Below, piece after piece: positions 41,041 to 51,138 of a stretch of DNA of 64,000 bases (positions are counted from its first letter, which is position 1; each line of letters begins with the position of its first letter). The notes under the pieces were generated by a model that was not told the DNA's origin, searched no databases, and saw only the letters and a program-made list of their open reading frames with translations. The stretch comes from Borreliella lanei (GTDB lineage Bacteria; Spirochaetota; Spirochaetia; Borreliales; Borreliaceae): assembly GCF_014205895.1 (NCBI RefSeq), contig NZ_JACHFC010000001.1, forward strand, positions 1 to 64,000. Reading direction: 5' to 3'. A program made the position numbers and the translations under genes.

Positions 41041-41961
41041 CTAAATCTCCTTATCAACCTTAAAAATTAAATTCAAAATGTCATCTAAATCATCCTCTGG
41101 ATGAAACCATAAAACATCAGAAATTTTGGCAAAAAAGGTCATTTGCCTTTTTGCATATAAAAACGAATTTTTGTTTATTAAACTTATTATATCATTTAAA
41201 CCATAACAAGGTCTACTTTTCCATAATAAAAACTCATTATAACCTATCCCTTTAAAAGCCGGAGTATTTTCATTGTACCCCTTACTAAATAAACCTTTAA
41301 TCTCGGAAAGTAATCCACTATTGAGCATTTCATTAATTCTTATTGATATTCTAGTTTTCAAATCCTCAAAAGACCTCTTAAGGCCTATAATCACAATATT
41401 TTTAAATTCGCTATTTTGTTTTTTTTGAAATTGACTAATAGGAATTCCTGTTTGATAGTAAACCTCAAGCGATCTTTTAATGCGATAAATATCATTCTTA
41501 TTTAACATATTAAATCTGATGGGATCTACATTTTTCAATTCTTTTAAAAGATAAGATTTGCCCTTAAGTTCTAAAAGATTGTTTACATAAATTCTTATTT
41601 GAGAAGTAACCAAAGGCGTTGAAGGAAATCCATCCTTTAAATGATTAAAATAAAAAGCAGTACCTCCTACAAATATAGGAATTTTTTTTCTCTGTCTTAT
41701 TTCTTTTACTATTTTTAAAGCTTGTTCGTAAAAAATTCCAAGAGTATACTCCTTTTCAGGATCTAAAAAATCCACTAAATGGTGCTTTATGTGTTTCATT
41801 AAATTTTTACTTGGTTTTGAAGAAGCTATATTGAACTCCTTATATACTTGAATAGAGTCAACATTAATAATTTCAGCTTTATTTCTTGGAAAATGAAACA
41901 AAATATTGCTTTTGCCCACAGCTGTAGGGCCAAAAATAAAAACTATTCTATCTTCCTTCAA
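41041..41961 (-). CDS. miaA: tRNA dimethylallyltransferase
   Basis: Adds a dimethylallyl group to A37 of tRNAs reading UNN codons. 306 residues. P-loop FGPTAVGKS (about 10-18), then [20 protein letters not shown], the [15 protein letters not shown] segment and the C-terminal KRQMTFF block. The start overlaps rpoZ by 14 bases, and the small basic protein gene follows. The order rpoZ-miaA places it in the yicC-cmk-rpoZ-miaA group. Confidence 0.96.
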   Translation of the reverse strand: MKEDRIVFIFGPTAVGKSNILFHFPRNKAEIINVDSIQVYKEFNIASSKPSKNLMKHIKHHLVDFLDPEKEYTLGIFYEQALKIVKEIRQRKKIPIFVGGTAFYFNHLKDGFPSTPLVTSQIRIYVNNLLELKGKSYLLKELKNVDPIRFNMLNKNDIYRIKRSLEVYYQTGIPISQFQKKQNSEFKNIVIIGLKRSFEDLKTRISIRINEMLNSGLLSEIKGLFSKGYNENTPAFKGIGYNEFLLWKSRPCYGLNDIISLINKNSFLYAKRQMTFFAKISDVLWFHPEDDLDDILNLIFKVDKEI

Positions 41962-42148
41962 TTGAATAGCTAAATTTACCAGTCAAAATGTCATTAAAAG
42001 CTTGTCCTAATATTTTATCATCAAAAAGAGCATGTTCTGCTAAAGAAATATTGTCTATAATTTGCTCTGTGCGCATTATAGTCGCAACAACAAGTTCATA
42101 AAAATTTCCATCAAAATCTTGTATTTTTTTTAAAGGCACTTTAGTCAT
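41948..42148 (-). CDS. rpoZ: RNA polymerase omega subunit
   Basis: 66 residues. The helical core [13 protein letters not shown] followed by [26 protein letters not shown] corresponds to the omega pattern (xxxASxRAxQL...K...A..E...GK). Sequence is divergent from proteobacterial omega. Lies between cmk and miaA, an arrangement like gmk-rpoZ elsewhere. It should help assemble beta-prime. Confidence 0.8.
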   Translation of the reverse strand: MTKVPLKKIQDFDGNFYELVVATIMRTEQIIDNISLAEHALFDDKILGQAFNDILTGKFSYSIEGR

Positions 42149-42183
42149 TTAATCTCCTTATAAACTAAACATATTAAATAAGT

Positions 42184-42726
42184 TTAGCTAATTTTTTTTA
42201 AGTTTCTTTTATCAATTTCATCTCTAATTAATTCAAAAACTTCATTTGAATTAATATTTGTAGAATCAATCACTAAATCGGTCTCCGAATAATAATCATC
42301 AATGTCTATATTATAAATAGCTAAATATCTTTTTTTATCATTTTCATCTCTACTAAAAGTACTGCTTAAAACATCAGAATACATGCCCCCCTCTCTAGTC
42401 ATTATTCTTTCGGCTCTAACTTCCATTTTAGCATAAAGATATATTTTTAAATCAGCACTCTTAGAAATCCAAATAGCAAGACGAGAAGCAAGCACTGTAT
42501 TATTTTTTTTAGAAAGCACAGACAATCTATTATCAAGATATCTATCCCAATAATAATCATCTCTTCCTATTATCTCTTTCTCATAAAACTCTGAAAAAGG
42601 AATATTATGCTCTCTTGCAATATCATGAAAAGTATAATTAATAAACTCAAGACCATAATGTTTGGCAATCATACCACTTACAGTAGTATTGCCACAACCA
42701 CTCTTACCAGAAAGTGCTATTCTCAT
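42184..42726 (-). CDS. cmk: Cytidylate kinase-like protein
   Basis: 180 residues of the short, archaeal/cytidylate_kin2-like CMP kinase type. The P-loop reads GKSGCGNTT (about 7-15), with Asn where Lys is usual. LASRLAIW and RAERIMTREG are the substrate and lid blocks. It should make CDP/dCDP from CMP/dCMP. The start overlaps the yicC stop by four bases (ATGA). Confidence 0.85.
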   Translation of the reverse strand: MRIALSGKSGCGNTTVSGMIAKHYGLEFINYTFHDIAREHNIPFSEFYEKEIIGRDDYYWDRYLDNRLSVLSKKNNTVLASRLAIWISKSADLKIYLYAKMEVRAERIMTREGGMYSDVLSSTFSRDENDKKRYLAIYNIDIDDYYSETDLVIDSTNINSNEVFELIRDEIDKRNLKKIS

Positions 42727-43589
42727 TCAACATTCCTTATTTGCTCTTTTATTTTTTCTAAATTTAATTTCATATTTAAAATCAAATTCTTAATATCAAG
42801 ATCAACCGCCTTATTACTCATAGTTGTTATTTCCCTGTGCATTTCTTGAGAAATAAATTCAAGAACTTTACCACATATCTCATATTCAAGATTTTTATAA
42901 AAAGTCTCTATATGAGAATCTAAACGCATGATCTCTTCATTGATGTCTAGACGAATTGCCATTTTAGCTGCCTCTTCTGCAATACTTAAATCTCTAAAGT
43001 CATCCATTAATTTAGAGATATTTTCTTTAATGCTTGCAAATAATCTGACATTTATATCGCTGCAAGCATCTTTAACAATTTTAAGGTCTCGCTCTATTAG
43101 CACAAGGGTTGACACTATATCTGCCTTAGTATTTTCTCCTTCAAAACTTCGTCCATTATTATAATGAAATAAGGTTTCCTCTAAAACACCCTTAAACAAC
43201 CCATAAATCTCTTCTTGATGCTCACTATCCTCATCAATTATCAAAGCTCCCTTTAATGATAAAAAATCGCCTAAACTTAGTTCGTTTTTAATATTAAGAT
43301 TGGTATGTGCCAAAGAATCTCTAAGTCTAGAAATAGCCTCAATATAATTGGGATTAACTGTAAAATTCATACGAGGAACCAATTCTTTATATCCTACATT
43401 CAAAAAGACATTGCCTCTGCTAATGTATTTTGAAATCAAATTTCTTATATCAAGATCATAGCCAGAAAAAATTTCTGGTAACCTAAATTTAAATTCTAAA
43501 AACTTTCCATTATAAGATTTCAAATTAACACTAAACATATAGTTACCAATTATCTTTTCCAAATAAAAAAATCCCGTCATACTTTTCAC
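42723..43589 (-). CDS. yicC: YicC-family endoribonuclease
   Basis: 288 residues. Starts MKSMTGF, the family signature, and ends with GKVLEFISQEMHREITTMSNKA, the conserved C-terminal block. IRLDINEEIMRLDSHI is also typical. YicC proteins are endoribonucleases that affect small-RNA stability. It lies directly after murC and before cmk, all on the minus strand. Confidence 0.93.
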   Translation of the reverse strand: MKSMTGFFYLEKIIGNYMFSVNLKSYNGKFLEFKFRLPEIFSGYDLDIRNLISKYISRGNVFLNVGYKELVPRMNFTVNPNYIEAISRLRDSLAHTNLNIKNELSLGDFLSLKGALIIDEDSEHQEEIYGLFKGVLEETLFHYNNGRSFEGENTKADIVSTLVLIERDLKIVKDACSDINVRLFASIKENISKLMDDFRDLSIAEEAAKMAIRLDINEEIMRLDSHIETFYKNLEYEICGKVLEFISQEMHREITTMSNKAVDLDIKNLILNMKLNLEKIKEQIRNVE

Positions 43590-43599
43590 TATAACACCC

Positions 43600-45006
43600 T
43601 TACAGAAAATTGTGTAAAATAAAATTATTTCCAGCGCCCATTGTAATAAACAAGTCTCCCGATATTAATAAACTTTTTATAAATTTAACAGAGTCTTTAA
43701 AATCTTTAAAAAAATAAGTGTTTTTATTTATTTTTTTAATATTTAAAAATAATTTAACGGAAAGTTCGTCTGGATTAAAATTTTCCCTATTTGAAAGATA
43801 TATATTGTGCAAAATTAATATATCAGCAGCACTTAGAACTTCAACAAAATCATTAAAAAATTCTTTTGTTCTTGTAAAGGTATGGGGCATAAAATCCAAA
43901 ATTATACGTTTATTCTTATAAAAATTTTTAATACCCAAAAGCGTATTTTTAATTTCCCTAGGATGATGAGCATAATCGTCCATGTAAATCACTCCATTTT
44001 CCTCTTTAACAACTTCAACCCTTCTTTTTATACCACTATAATTTCTTGCAATTCTCTTTACTGCTTCTTCAAAATCAAAAATTGATTTTCCATTACTTTC
44101 TAAAAAAAGATTTAAAGCCAAAAGAGCTGCTGAAAAATTTAATACATTATGAAATAAAACTGTCTTAAGCTTAACGTTTAACAAGCCTAAAAAAGAAAAA
44201 CAAAAATATTCACTCTTAACTGCAATATTACTTATTTGAAAATTGGACAAATCTCTTGTTCCATAGCTGAAAATATTGATATCTTTTCTGTTGATTTGCC
44301 TTTTAATTTTAAGCAAATTATTATCATCAGAATTAATTATTAATATTCCATTTTTCTTTAAATTATTAATATACTGTAAAAAAGCGTCTTCAAGGGCTTC
44401 ATAATTTTTAAAAAAATCAACATGCTCATAGTCAACATTGGTTAAAATAAGCATATTAGGACTAAAATTCAAAAAATGTTTTTTATACTCACAAGTCTCA
44501 ACAATAAAAATATTACTAATACCTGCTATTGCAGAATTATCTTTAAAATCTTTAACACTTGATCCCACAATAACATTAGGATTCAATCCTAATTTGCTAA
44601 AAAGAACACCTAAAAACGCCGTAGTAGTGGTTTTTCCATGAGAGCCTGCAATTCCAATACTATAGTACTTTCTAGAAAGCTCACCTAGAACCTCAGGATA
44701 AGACAAAATAGGTATATTTAATTCTTTTGCCTCAAGTAAAACTTGCAAGTTATCCTTATCATAGGCTGAAGAATATACTATTAAATCAAAAGACCTATCA
44801 AGCCCTTTTAATGAAAACTCATAAATATTCTCATAATAAGATATTTTATTATTACTTAAAATTTCATCGGTATAAAATTTATCAGAAACATCTACCCCTT
44901 CTACACAATATCCTTTTGAATTTAAAAAACAAGCCAGAGAACAAACCCCACTTCCTTTTATTCCTACAAAAAAAATACTATTCAAATCGTCAAAATCAAC
45001 CTTCAT
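43600..45006 (-). CDS. murC: UDP-N-acetylmuramate-alanine ligase
   Basis: ATP-dependent ligase that adds the first alanine of the peptidoglycan stem. 468 residues. N-terminal FVGIKGSGVCSLA, P-loop GSHGKTTT, central NVDYEHVDFF, C-terminal MDDYAHHPREI and TMGAGN. Its start lies about 11 bases inside the preceding P-loop gene. Confidence 0.97.
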   Translation of the reverse strand: MKVDFDDLNSIFFVGIKGSGVCSLACFLNSKGYCVEGVDVSDKFYTDEILSNNKISYYENIYEFSLKGLDRSFDLIVYSSAYDKDNLQVLLEAKELNIPILSYPEVLGELSRKYYSIGIAGSHGKTTTTAFLGVLFSKLGLNPNVIVGSSVKDFKDNSAIAGISNIFIVETCEYKKHFLNFSPNMLILTNVDYEHVDFFKNYEALEDAFLQYINNLKKNGILIINSDDNNLLKIKRQINRKDINIFSYGTRDLSNFQISNIAVKSEYFCFSFLGLLNVKLKTVLFHNVLNFSAALLALNLFLESNGKSIFDFEEAVKRIARNYSGIKRRVEVVKEENGVIYMDDYAHHPREIKNTLLGIKNFYKNKRIILDFMPHTFTRTKEFFNDFVEVLSAADILILHNIYLSNRENFNPDELSVKLFLNIKKINKNTYFFKDFKDSVKFIKSLLISGDLFITMGAGNNFILHNFL

Positions 45007-45943
45007 AGCTCTCTTCTAAATAATCTTTCTTGTCATAAAACTTATGTATAACTATATCAATAGATAATATATTAATTATTGTATACTTAAGTACGTTCGT
45101 AATAATATAGGTTCTAAGCATTTCTGTATTATTAAGCAAATTATTTCCAAGAGGAATATTTAAAAACAGTTTAAAAAGATAATTGTTCCCATCTTTTTTG
45201 ATTTTAAGATCATAAACAATATAATTCCTATCATACTCAGAAACACAATGTTCAATAATTTGCCTTACAGCTCTCTTAGAAATAGACAAAACCCCTTCTT
45301 CATAAAAATGGGGCCTTACAACAGATCGAATATAATTTTTCTTCCTAGCAAAAAACCATCCGCTTTTAAAAAAAACTTTAATTGAGTTTAATAGCAAATT
45401 GGGTCTAATAGACGTTATTTCAAAAGCAGCTGCTGGTACAACATGCTCCCCCATTTGCCTTGAAATCCTTGCTTTTTCTATTTCCTGTCTGGTTGAAACA
45501 TCTGTTATGTAAATAATCTTAAAAACATTTGGCAACAAAAGTCTTGAAATTATTTTATCTATCATTTTAAGGCTTGTTCCTAATATTAATATTTTATTAA
45601 ATTCTTCTTTTGCAAGAACTTCAAGCATTTCACTGCAATGAGCATCATCTTCAAATACAGATCGCCTTACCGCTTTAAAAACATTATCTTCAAACTTAGC
45701 AGAACTTCCAGCAATAATTTTCATGTCTTTAATTAAAACACCATCATCAATGATTAAAGGTATTGAATATTTATCTGCTACCAAATGCGATCTAAAGCTC
45801 TTACCAGTTCCAGCAGATCCTACTAATGCATACACCCTAACTCTAACAAATTTATGCTTAATACTAGTTGCAAAGTTTTTAACCTTGCTTAATATTTTTT
45901 TTAAAAAAAAATTACTTGAAAAATTCTGAAAATTCATAGACAT
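44996..45943 (-). CDS. P-loop ATPase with Asp23/Gls24-like C-terminus, unknown
   Basis: About 315 residues. After a basic hydrophobic start comes a Walker A GSAGTGKS (about 42-49), then IILGTSLKMIDKI and a kinase-like middle. The C-terminal third (EEGVLSISKRAVRQIIEHCV ... TEMLRTYIITNVLKYTI) follows the pattern of Asp23/Gls24 domains. The pairing of the two is unusual. Several starts are possible (TTG 45946, ATG 45943, ATG 45937). It overlaps the pseudouridine synthase gene and murC, so it may be linked to cell-wall synthesis. Probably BB0816. Confidence 0.75.
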   Translation of the reverse strand: MSMNFQNFSSNFFLKKILSKVKNFATSIKHKFVRVRVYALVGSAGTGKSFRSHLVADKYSIPLIIDDGVLIKDMKIIAGSSAKFEDNVFKAVRRSVFEDDAHCSEMLEVLAKEEFNKILILGTSLKMIDKIISRLLLPNVFKIIYITDVSTRQEIEKARISRQMGEHVVPAAAFEITSIRPNLLLNSIKVFFKSGWFFARKKNYIRSVVRPHFYEEGVLSISKRAVRQIIEHCVSEYDRNYIVYDLKIKKDGNNYLFKLFLNIPLGNNLLNNTEMLRTYIITNVLKYTIINILSIDIVIHKFYDKKDYLEESYEG

Positions 45944-46859
45944 CAAAAATATCTTTTACTTGCTTTAAAAATTCTAAACTGGGCTTAGAGTAAAATTCAT
46001 TCTTTTTAAAGAATGTCCCATTAAATTTTACCAAAAAAGCATGTAAAAAGTAATCGCTTTTTTTGAATTTATCATAGTATTTCTTGTCATTAATTAAGGG
46101 ATGATTGTTAAAGGAACACTGAGCCCTTATTTGATGAGTAAAGCCTGTTTCAATAACAATCTCAGCAAGAGTAGCTCTTTTGGAAGATAATATTGGATTA
46201 ACCTTTGTAATTGCATTAATAACCCCTTTATCCTCTAAAACAAAAGTTTTTCTTAACCTTTTATTTCTAAATAAATGATTTTTATAAATAACAGTTGACT
46301 TAACCTCACCTAAAAGTATTGCAAAATATTTTTTAATTATAGATCCATCACTAAATGCCGCACTTAACTTTCTTGCAGTATTTATATTTTTTGCAAAAAT
46401 AATAATACCAGAAGTATTCCTGTCAAGCCTATGAACTGCCGAAGGCTTAAAGCTTAAGGATCTTAAATTTTGACTTAAAAGATAAGCATTCACTAAAAAA
46501 TCAAGAGAATCTTTGCCTCCATGAACTAAAATGCCTCTTTGCTTATCCAAAACAAGTAAATCGCTATCTTCATAAATTATTCTTTTTCGAATATATTTAA
46601 AATCAATATTGCTTTTAAAGCATTCATCTGTGGCTAAGTTCAAACTTTGGGCTAAAGATTTATACAAATAAATTTTATCACCTTTGCAAACTCTACATGA
46701 AAAATCTGATTTTAGACCATTTAGCCTAATATCACCTTTTCTAATATGTTTTATTATCAGAGCTTTAGATAAATTTAAAATTTTAATTAAAATTGAATCT
46801 AGACGCTTGCCATTATCATTGGCAAGTACTTCTAAAAGAATATACTTATCCAAACGCAA
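45912..46859 (-). CDS. RluA-family 23S rRNA pseudouridine synthase
   Basis: 315 residues. S4 RNA-binding domain at about 18-65 (KRLDSILIKIL...IRKGDIRLNG), then the catalytic domain with VHRLDRNTSGIIIFAKN holding the catalytic Asp, and TGFTHQIRAQ. It should convert uridines of 23S rRNA (RluC/RluD type); the exact sites cannot be told. The start is a TTG with AGGGA six bases upstream, inside the end of panF's region. Confidence 0.92.
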   Translation of the reverse strand: MRLDKYILLEVLANDNGKRLDSILIKILNLSKALIIKHIRKGDIRLNGLKSDFSCRVCKGDKIYLYKSLAQSLNLATDECFKSNIDFKYIRKRIIYEDSDLLVLDKQRGILVHGGKDSLDFLVNAYLLSQNLRSLSFKPSAVHRLDRNTSGIIIFAKNINTARKLSAAFSDGSIIKKYFAILLGEVKSTVIYKNHLFRNKRLRKTFVLEDKGVINAITKVNPILSSKRATLAEIVIETGFTHQIRAQCSFNNHPLINDKKYYDKFKKSDYFLHAFLVKFNGTFFKKNEFYSKPSLEFLKQVKDIFDVYEFSEFFK

Positions 46860-46868
46860 AAAATATCC

Positions 46869-48203
46869 CTAACAAAACTTAGTATTTTTTTTACAAAAAA
46901 AATTAACTATTAAAAATGTAAATATAGAAACAAAAAATGCTGGAAAAACGGGGTGAAAAAACCAAATATTTAAACTAAAGAATAAAATGGCCAAATAAAA
47001 CATTAAGCCTAAAAACATAGAAGCAAAAGCCGCTATTTTGCTTACAAAATTTAAATAAAGTCCAAAAAAAATAATAGGAAAAAATGAAACCTCCAAAGCT
47101 CCAAAAGCAAAAATATTAACGAAGAATAAAAAATTGGGAGGAAAGAGAGAAAATATAAGTATTATTAAAATAAAAAAAATATTAGAAATCATTATTACTC
47201 TTTCAATCTTTACATCTTCTTTTAAATCTTTTTTATAAATAAATATTGACTTTATTAAAACAGATGTCATTAAGAGCAAATTTGAATCTACTGTAGACAT
47301 TATTGCAGATAAAAGACCCATAAAAAACATAAAACAATAAAAAGGACTTAAAACTTTTAAAGCTACATTTAAAACAACTTTATCATTTGGATTTAAATCT
47401 GGAAAAAGAATAATAGCAAAAAACCCTATTAAATGCATTAAAACAATTAAAAAGCTGATAATAAAAGTAGAAATGGGAAGAGACAATTTTATAGCATTCT
47501 CATCTTTAAATGCTATAAAATTGTTAATAATTTGAGGCTGCCCTAATATTCCTATTCCTATTAATATCCAAAAAGAAATTATATACTGTGGTTTTAAGTC
47601 AATATTTGAAGGAAGTAAAAGGCTTTTATCTAAGCTAGACGTTGCTGTTCTGAATAAATTATTAATACCCCCTCCCAAATCTAGCATCTTGGAAAATAAA
47701 ATAACAGATGAAACTAGCATTAAAAATCCTTGAATCAAATCCGTATAAGCTACTGCCTTAAAGCCACCAAAAAACACATAAATAAAAACTAATAAGACAA
47801 AAAACAAAAGACCAATTACGTAATCAATACCCCAAAAAACCTCTATAAGCTTAGCACCACCTATTAATTGGGCAGAAATCAAAAACATTGAAAAAAAAAT
47901 CAATACAAATCCACTCATTAACGCCAAAAAATCACTTTCATACCTATGTCTAATATAATCAATAATATTAATTGCATTAATTTTTTTTGATTCGCAATTT
48001 AATCTCTGACCAACAATAATAAAAACAATTAAAGTTGTAGGAATTTGTATGGTGGCTAATAATATAAAAGATAACCCATACTTATAAACAGCAGAAGGAC
48101 CAGAAATAAAACTACTAGCACTAATATAGCTAGAAGAAAATAACAAAGCCATAACAATAAAATTAATATTTCGATTTGCAAGAAAATATTTATTTAATAA
48201 CAA
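46869..48203 (-). CDS. panF: Sodium/pantothenate symporter
   Basis: 444-residue membrane protein of the sodium:solute symporter family with about 12-13 hydrophobic helices; the YVFFGGFKAVAYTDLIQG block is the family signature. TTG start with GAGGTAGG upstream. The YhdT gene directly precedes it and coaBC, the next step in pantothenate use, is divergent, so it should import pantothenate for CoA synthesis. Confidence 0.9.
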   Translation of the reverse strand: MLLNKYFLANRNINFIVMALLFSSSYISASSFISGPSAVYKYGLSFILLATIQIPTTLIVFIIVGQRLNCESKKINAINIIDYIRHRYESDFLALMSGFVLIFFSMFLISAQLIGGAKLIEVFWGIDYVIGLLFFVLLVFIYVFFGGFKAVAYTDLIQGFLMLVSSVILFSKMLDLGGGINNLFRTATSSLDKSLLLPSNIDLKPQYIISFWILIGIGILGQPQIINNFIAFKDENAIKLSLPISTFIISFLIVLMHLIGFFAIILFPDLNPNDKVVLNVALKVLSPFYCFMFFMGLLSAIMSTVDSNLLLMTSVLIKSIFIYKKDLKEDVKIERVIMISNIFFILIILIFSLFPPNFLFFVNIFAFGALEVSFFPIIFFGLYLNFVSKIAAFASMFLGLMFYLAILFFSLNIWFFHPVFPAFFVSIFTFLIVNFFCKKNTKFC

Positions 48204-48263
48204 AAACCTACCTCTATTTCTTTTTTAAAAAAATCTAAAAATAAAAAAATGATCAATAATGTT

Positions 48264-48458
48264 TTAAGTTTTACTAATTACTAAAATAAAAAAACAAACC
48301 AAAATAAAATTTATACTGGGAAATAAAATTCCTGACCAAAAAAACCACAAAGGAATATTAAATATAGTAGCTGATGTGTCAATAAAATAAGCAAAACAAA
48401 ACCACAATACAAACATAAAAATATACAATAATACAGCGTACAAAATCCTATTTCTCAT
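48264..48458 (-). CDS. yhdT: YhdT-family (DUF997) small membrane protein
   Basis: 64 residues with two hydrophobic segments (about 7-28 and 37-62), and the family's WFxFAY and PLWFFWSG features. It precedes panF as in many bacteria, where it is thought to be a partner of the symporter. AAGG lies upstream of the ATG. Confidence 0.8.
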   Translation of the reverse strand: MRNRILYAVLLYIFMFVLWFCFAYFIDTSATIFNIPLWFFWSGILFPSINFILVCFFILVISKT

Positions 48459-48515
48459 TTAAAACAACCTTAACAAAAGGATATCAAAATTTATAAATTC
48501 AAATATAACGTATAT

Positions 48516-48535
48516 CATATAATATATATTATATG
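48516..48535. promoter_or_regulatory. 20-bp palindrome over the coaBC start, containing TATAAT
   Basis: A perfect 20-bp palindrome (CATATAATAT and its complement) covers the coaBC ATG (48533-48535). TATAAT at 48518-48523 would place the transcription start at or near the ATG. It may be a promoter for a leaderless mRNA, an operator, or chance in AT-rich DNA. Confidence 0.35.
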
Positions 48536-49705
48536 AATAAAAATAAACATATATTAATTGGTATATGTGGGGGCATAGCTTCTTACAAGTCAGTTTACAT
48601 AGTCTCTAGTTTAGTTAAATTAGGATACAGCGTTAAAGTTATAATGACAAAAAATGCAACCAAATTTATTACTCCATTAACTTTAGAAACCATTTCTAAG
48701 AACAAAATAATTACTAATTTATGGGATTTAGACCGCAATGAGGTTGAGCATATAAAAATTGCAAACTGGGCACATCTAATTCTTATTATTCCTGCTACCT
48801 ACAATACAATATCTAAAATTGCATCAGGAATCGCTGATGATGCATTAACTACAATAATATCTGCAAGCACAGCACCTACTTATTTTGCAATAGCAATGAA
48901 TAATATAATGTATTCAAACCCTATTTTAAAAGAAAATATAAAAAAGCTTAAAGCCTATAATTATAAATTCATTGAACCTGATAAAGGATTTTTGGCTTGC
49001 TCATCAAATGCTTTAGGGCGCCTTAAAAATGAAGATGAAATTATAAAAATAATATTGAATGAATTTAATCAAAAAGATTACCTAAAAAACAAAAAAATAC
49101 TTATAACAGCATCCAGAACTGAAGAATTAATAGACCCAATTCGCTATTTTTCAAATACATCAACGGGAAAAATGGGGTTTTGTTTAGCACAAGAGGCTGT
49201 CAAACTAGGAGCTCAAGTTACAATTATTACAGGACCAACCAATGAAAATGAGCCTGAAGGGGTCAACATTATAAAAATAAAAACTGCAATGGAAATGTAC
49301 AAAGAAGCTCTCAAAATATATAATAAATTTGAAATAATAATTGGAGCTGCAGCTGTTGCCGATTTTAAACCCAAACACATTTTCAATAGTAAAATTAAAA
49401 AAAATAAAACCAACGGATTGTATATAAAATTAGTAAAAAATCCCGACATAATCCAACACATAGGACACAATAAGCTTAAAAACCAAATTGTTATTGGATT
49501 TTGCGCTGAGAATTCTAAAAATTTAATTCAAAAAGCTAAAGAAAAATTAAAAAAGAAAAACTTGGACTTTATAATTGCAAATGAACTTAAATATTTTGGT
49601 TCAAACTTAAATAAAGTTTATATACTAAATAAACAAAGCGCAAAAGAACTGCCAGAAATGGAAAAATCAGAAGTAGCTAAAGAAATTTTAAAAATTTTAT
49701 ACTAA
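48533..49705 (+). CDS. coaBC: Phosphopantothenoylcysteine synthetase/decarboxylase
   Basis: Bifunctional CoA enzyme, 390 residues. CoaC half: GICGGIASYKS at about 11-21, AMNNIMYSNP, and GFLACSSNALGRL with the active Cys. CoaB half from about 185: ASRTEELIDPIRYFSNTSTGKMG and EKLKKKNLDFIIANEL. It couples 4'-phosphopantothenate to cysteine, then decarboxylates. No ribosome binding site precedes the ATG, but the start fits the family. Divergent from yhdT-panF. Confidence 0.95.
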   Translation: MNKNKHILIGICGGIASYKSVYIVSSLVKLGYSVKVIMTKNATKFITPLTLETISKNKIITNLWDLDRNEVEHIKIANWAHLILIIPATYNTISKIASGIADDALTTIISASTAPTYFAIAMNNIMYSNPILKENIKKLKAYNYKFIEPDKGFLACSSNALGRLKNEDEIIKIILNEFNQKDYLKNKKILITASRTEELIDPIRYFSNTSTGKMGFCLAQEAVKLGAQVTIITGPTNENEPEGVNIIKIKTAMEMYKEALKIYNKFEIIIGAAAVADFKPKHIFNSKIKKNKTNGLYIKLVKNPDIIQHIGHNKLKNQIVIGFCAENSKNLIQKAKEKLKKKNLDFIIANELKYFGSNLNKVYILNKQSAKELPEMEKSEVAKEILKILY

Positions 49706-49728
49706 TAATGCTTAATGGTTTTCAATAA

Positions 49729-51138
49729 TCAATAATCTTTTAAAAGCATTTTAATATATTCGGAGTTCGTTTCACTTTTAATTTTTTTAAGCTTATCAGA
49801 AAGCAATAAGGATTTATTATAAACAGCTCCTTTTAATGCAAAATGCTTTAAATCAATATTTTTGCTGTCAATGATTTTAGAATAAAAATTATCAAAATTG
49901 CCCTTTTTACCAGCCAACATTGAAGCAATACCTTTTAAAACATTTGAAGGTCTATCAACATTTTCTTTATTAATAATTTCTAAAGAAATAGACAATGCTT
50001 TTAGAGAATCCTTATCCAAAAGGTAACTAAACATTGAGATTTTAAAATTATTGTCAATCTTAAAATCAAACATAATGTTTTTTATCTCAATATCCCCAAG
50101 ATCCATATCAATTAAAGCCTTAGCAGAAGCCTCCCTGACTTTAAGAGATGGATCGCTTTTAAGCTTGTAAATCAAAATATCCTTTGCTGAGGAGTCCTTA
50201 TGTCCTTTGATTGCATTAATAGCTTTAAATCTAATATTATCATCAGAATCTCTTAAAAATCCTTGTAAAATCTCTTTGGACTTTAAAGAAGGATCTTTAG
50301 ATAAAGAAGCAATAATAGCTAATTTAACATTTAAATTATTGTTATTACTCTGAAGATACAAATCGGCATTTGCAGTTACTTTATCTGGAGCAAGATATGA
50401 TAACGCTTCAATTGCAGCAGCCTTAATTGATGGACCCTCGTAATTATCCAAAGAAATTTCATAAATTCTATCCTGATAATCAGCAGCGGCCATTTTTCCA
50501 AGAGCAATAAGTATTTCTCTTCTAGCCCCATCATTCCCAGAATATTTTTCAAAAACTTCCATCATATTTTTAGAATATTCAAGAGACTTAAGCTCTCCTA
50601 AATAATAAGCCGCAATAGATACCACATTACCCTCTTTATTTTCAAGAATGTCAATAAGAGTTTTTTTTAATTTCTCTTTATCATCAAACTCCTTAAGATA
50701 CGAAATTGCCAAGCCAAATAAAGCATTTGAATATCTCTTACTCTCATAATTTTCAAGAATATAATTTGCTGTATCAATACCTCCTGAATACTTAAGAGAA
50801 ATAAACAATTCAAGTATTTCCTTTTTAATCTCAGCATTAAAAGTTTTCTCAAGTCTTTTTTTAAGAGAAAAATTATATTGACTATCACTTGATTTTTTAA
50901 GGGCTTTTATAATGCTTGTAACTTGACTATCAAGCCCATAAAGAATTGTATCGTTAACATACTTAACATCTAAACCAACATTAGAAAAATTCTCACCCTT
51001 AGAAGAATTTTCTCTCTCAATAAGCTTATTTTCTGTAATTTTGGGCAACAAAGGGGGGCTAGGAAGAGCTGGGGAGTTAACATTTTGAGCATACACATTA
51101 AAAATAAGTAAAAAAAATAAAAAATCAAAGTATTTCAT
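49729..51138 (-). CDS. Exported HEAT-repeat protein, unknown
   Basis: 469 residues: signal peptide (FDFLFFLLIFNVYAQ), a Pro-rich linker, then many HEAT-type helical repeats from about 120 on, e.g. IKAAAIEALSYLAPDKV and IRFKAINAIKGHKDSSAKDI. Such repeats bind proteins. It overlaps the end of murJ by ATGA, so both are co-translated and it may serve cell-wall synthesis. Probably BB0811. Confidence 0.85.
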   Translation of the reverse strand: MKYFDFLFFLLIFNVYAQNVNSPALPSPPLLPKITENKLIERENSSKGENFSNVGLDVKYVNDTILYGLDSQVTSIIKALKKSSDSQYNFSLKKRLEKTFNAEIKKEILELFISLKYSGGIDTANYILENYESKRYSNALFGLAISYLKEFDDKEKLKKTLIDILENKEGNVVSIAAYYLGELKSLEYSKNMMEVFEKYSGNDGARREILIALGKMAAADYQDRIYEISLDNYEGPSIKAAAIEALSYLAPDKVTANADLYLQSNNNNLNVKLAIIASLSKDPSLKSKEILQGFLRDSDDNIRFKAINAIKGHKDSSAKDILIYKLKSDPSLKVREASAKALIDMDLGDIEIKNIMFDFKIDNNFKISMFSYLLDKDSLKALSISLEIINKENVDRPSNVLKGIASMLAGKKGNFDNFYSKIIDSKNIDLKHFALKGAVYNKSLLLSDKLKKIKSETNSEYIKMLLKDY

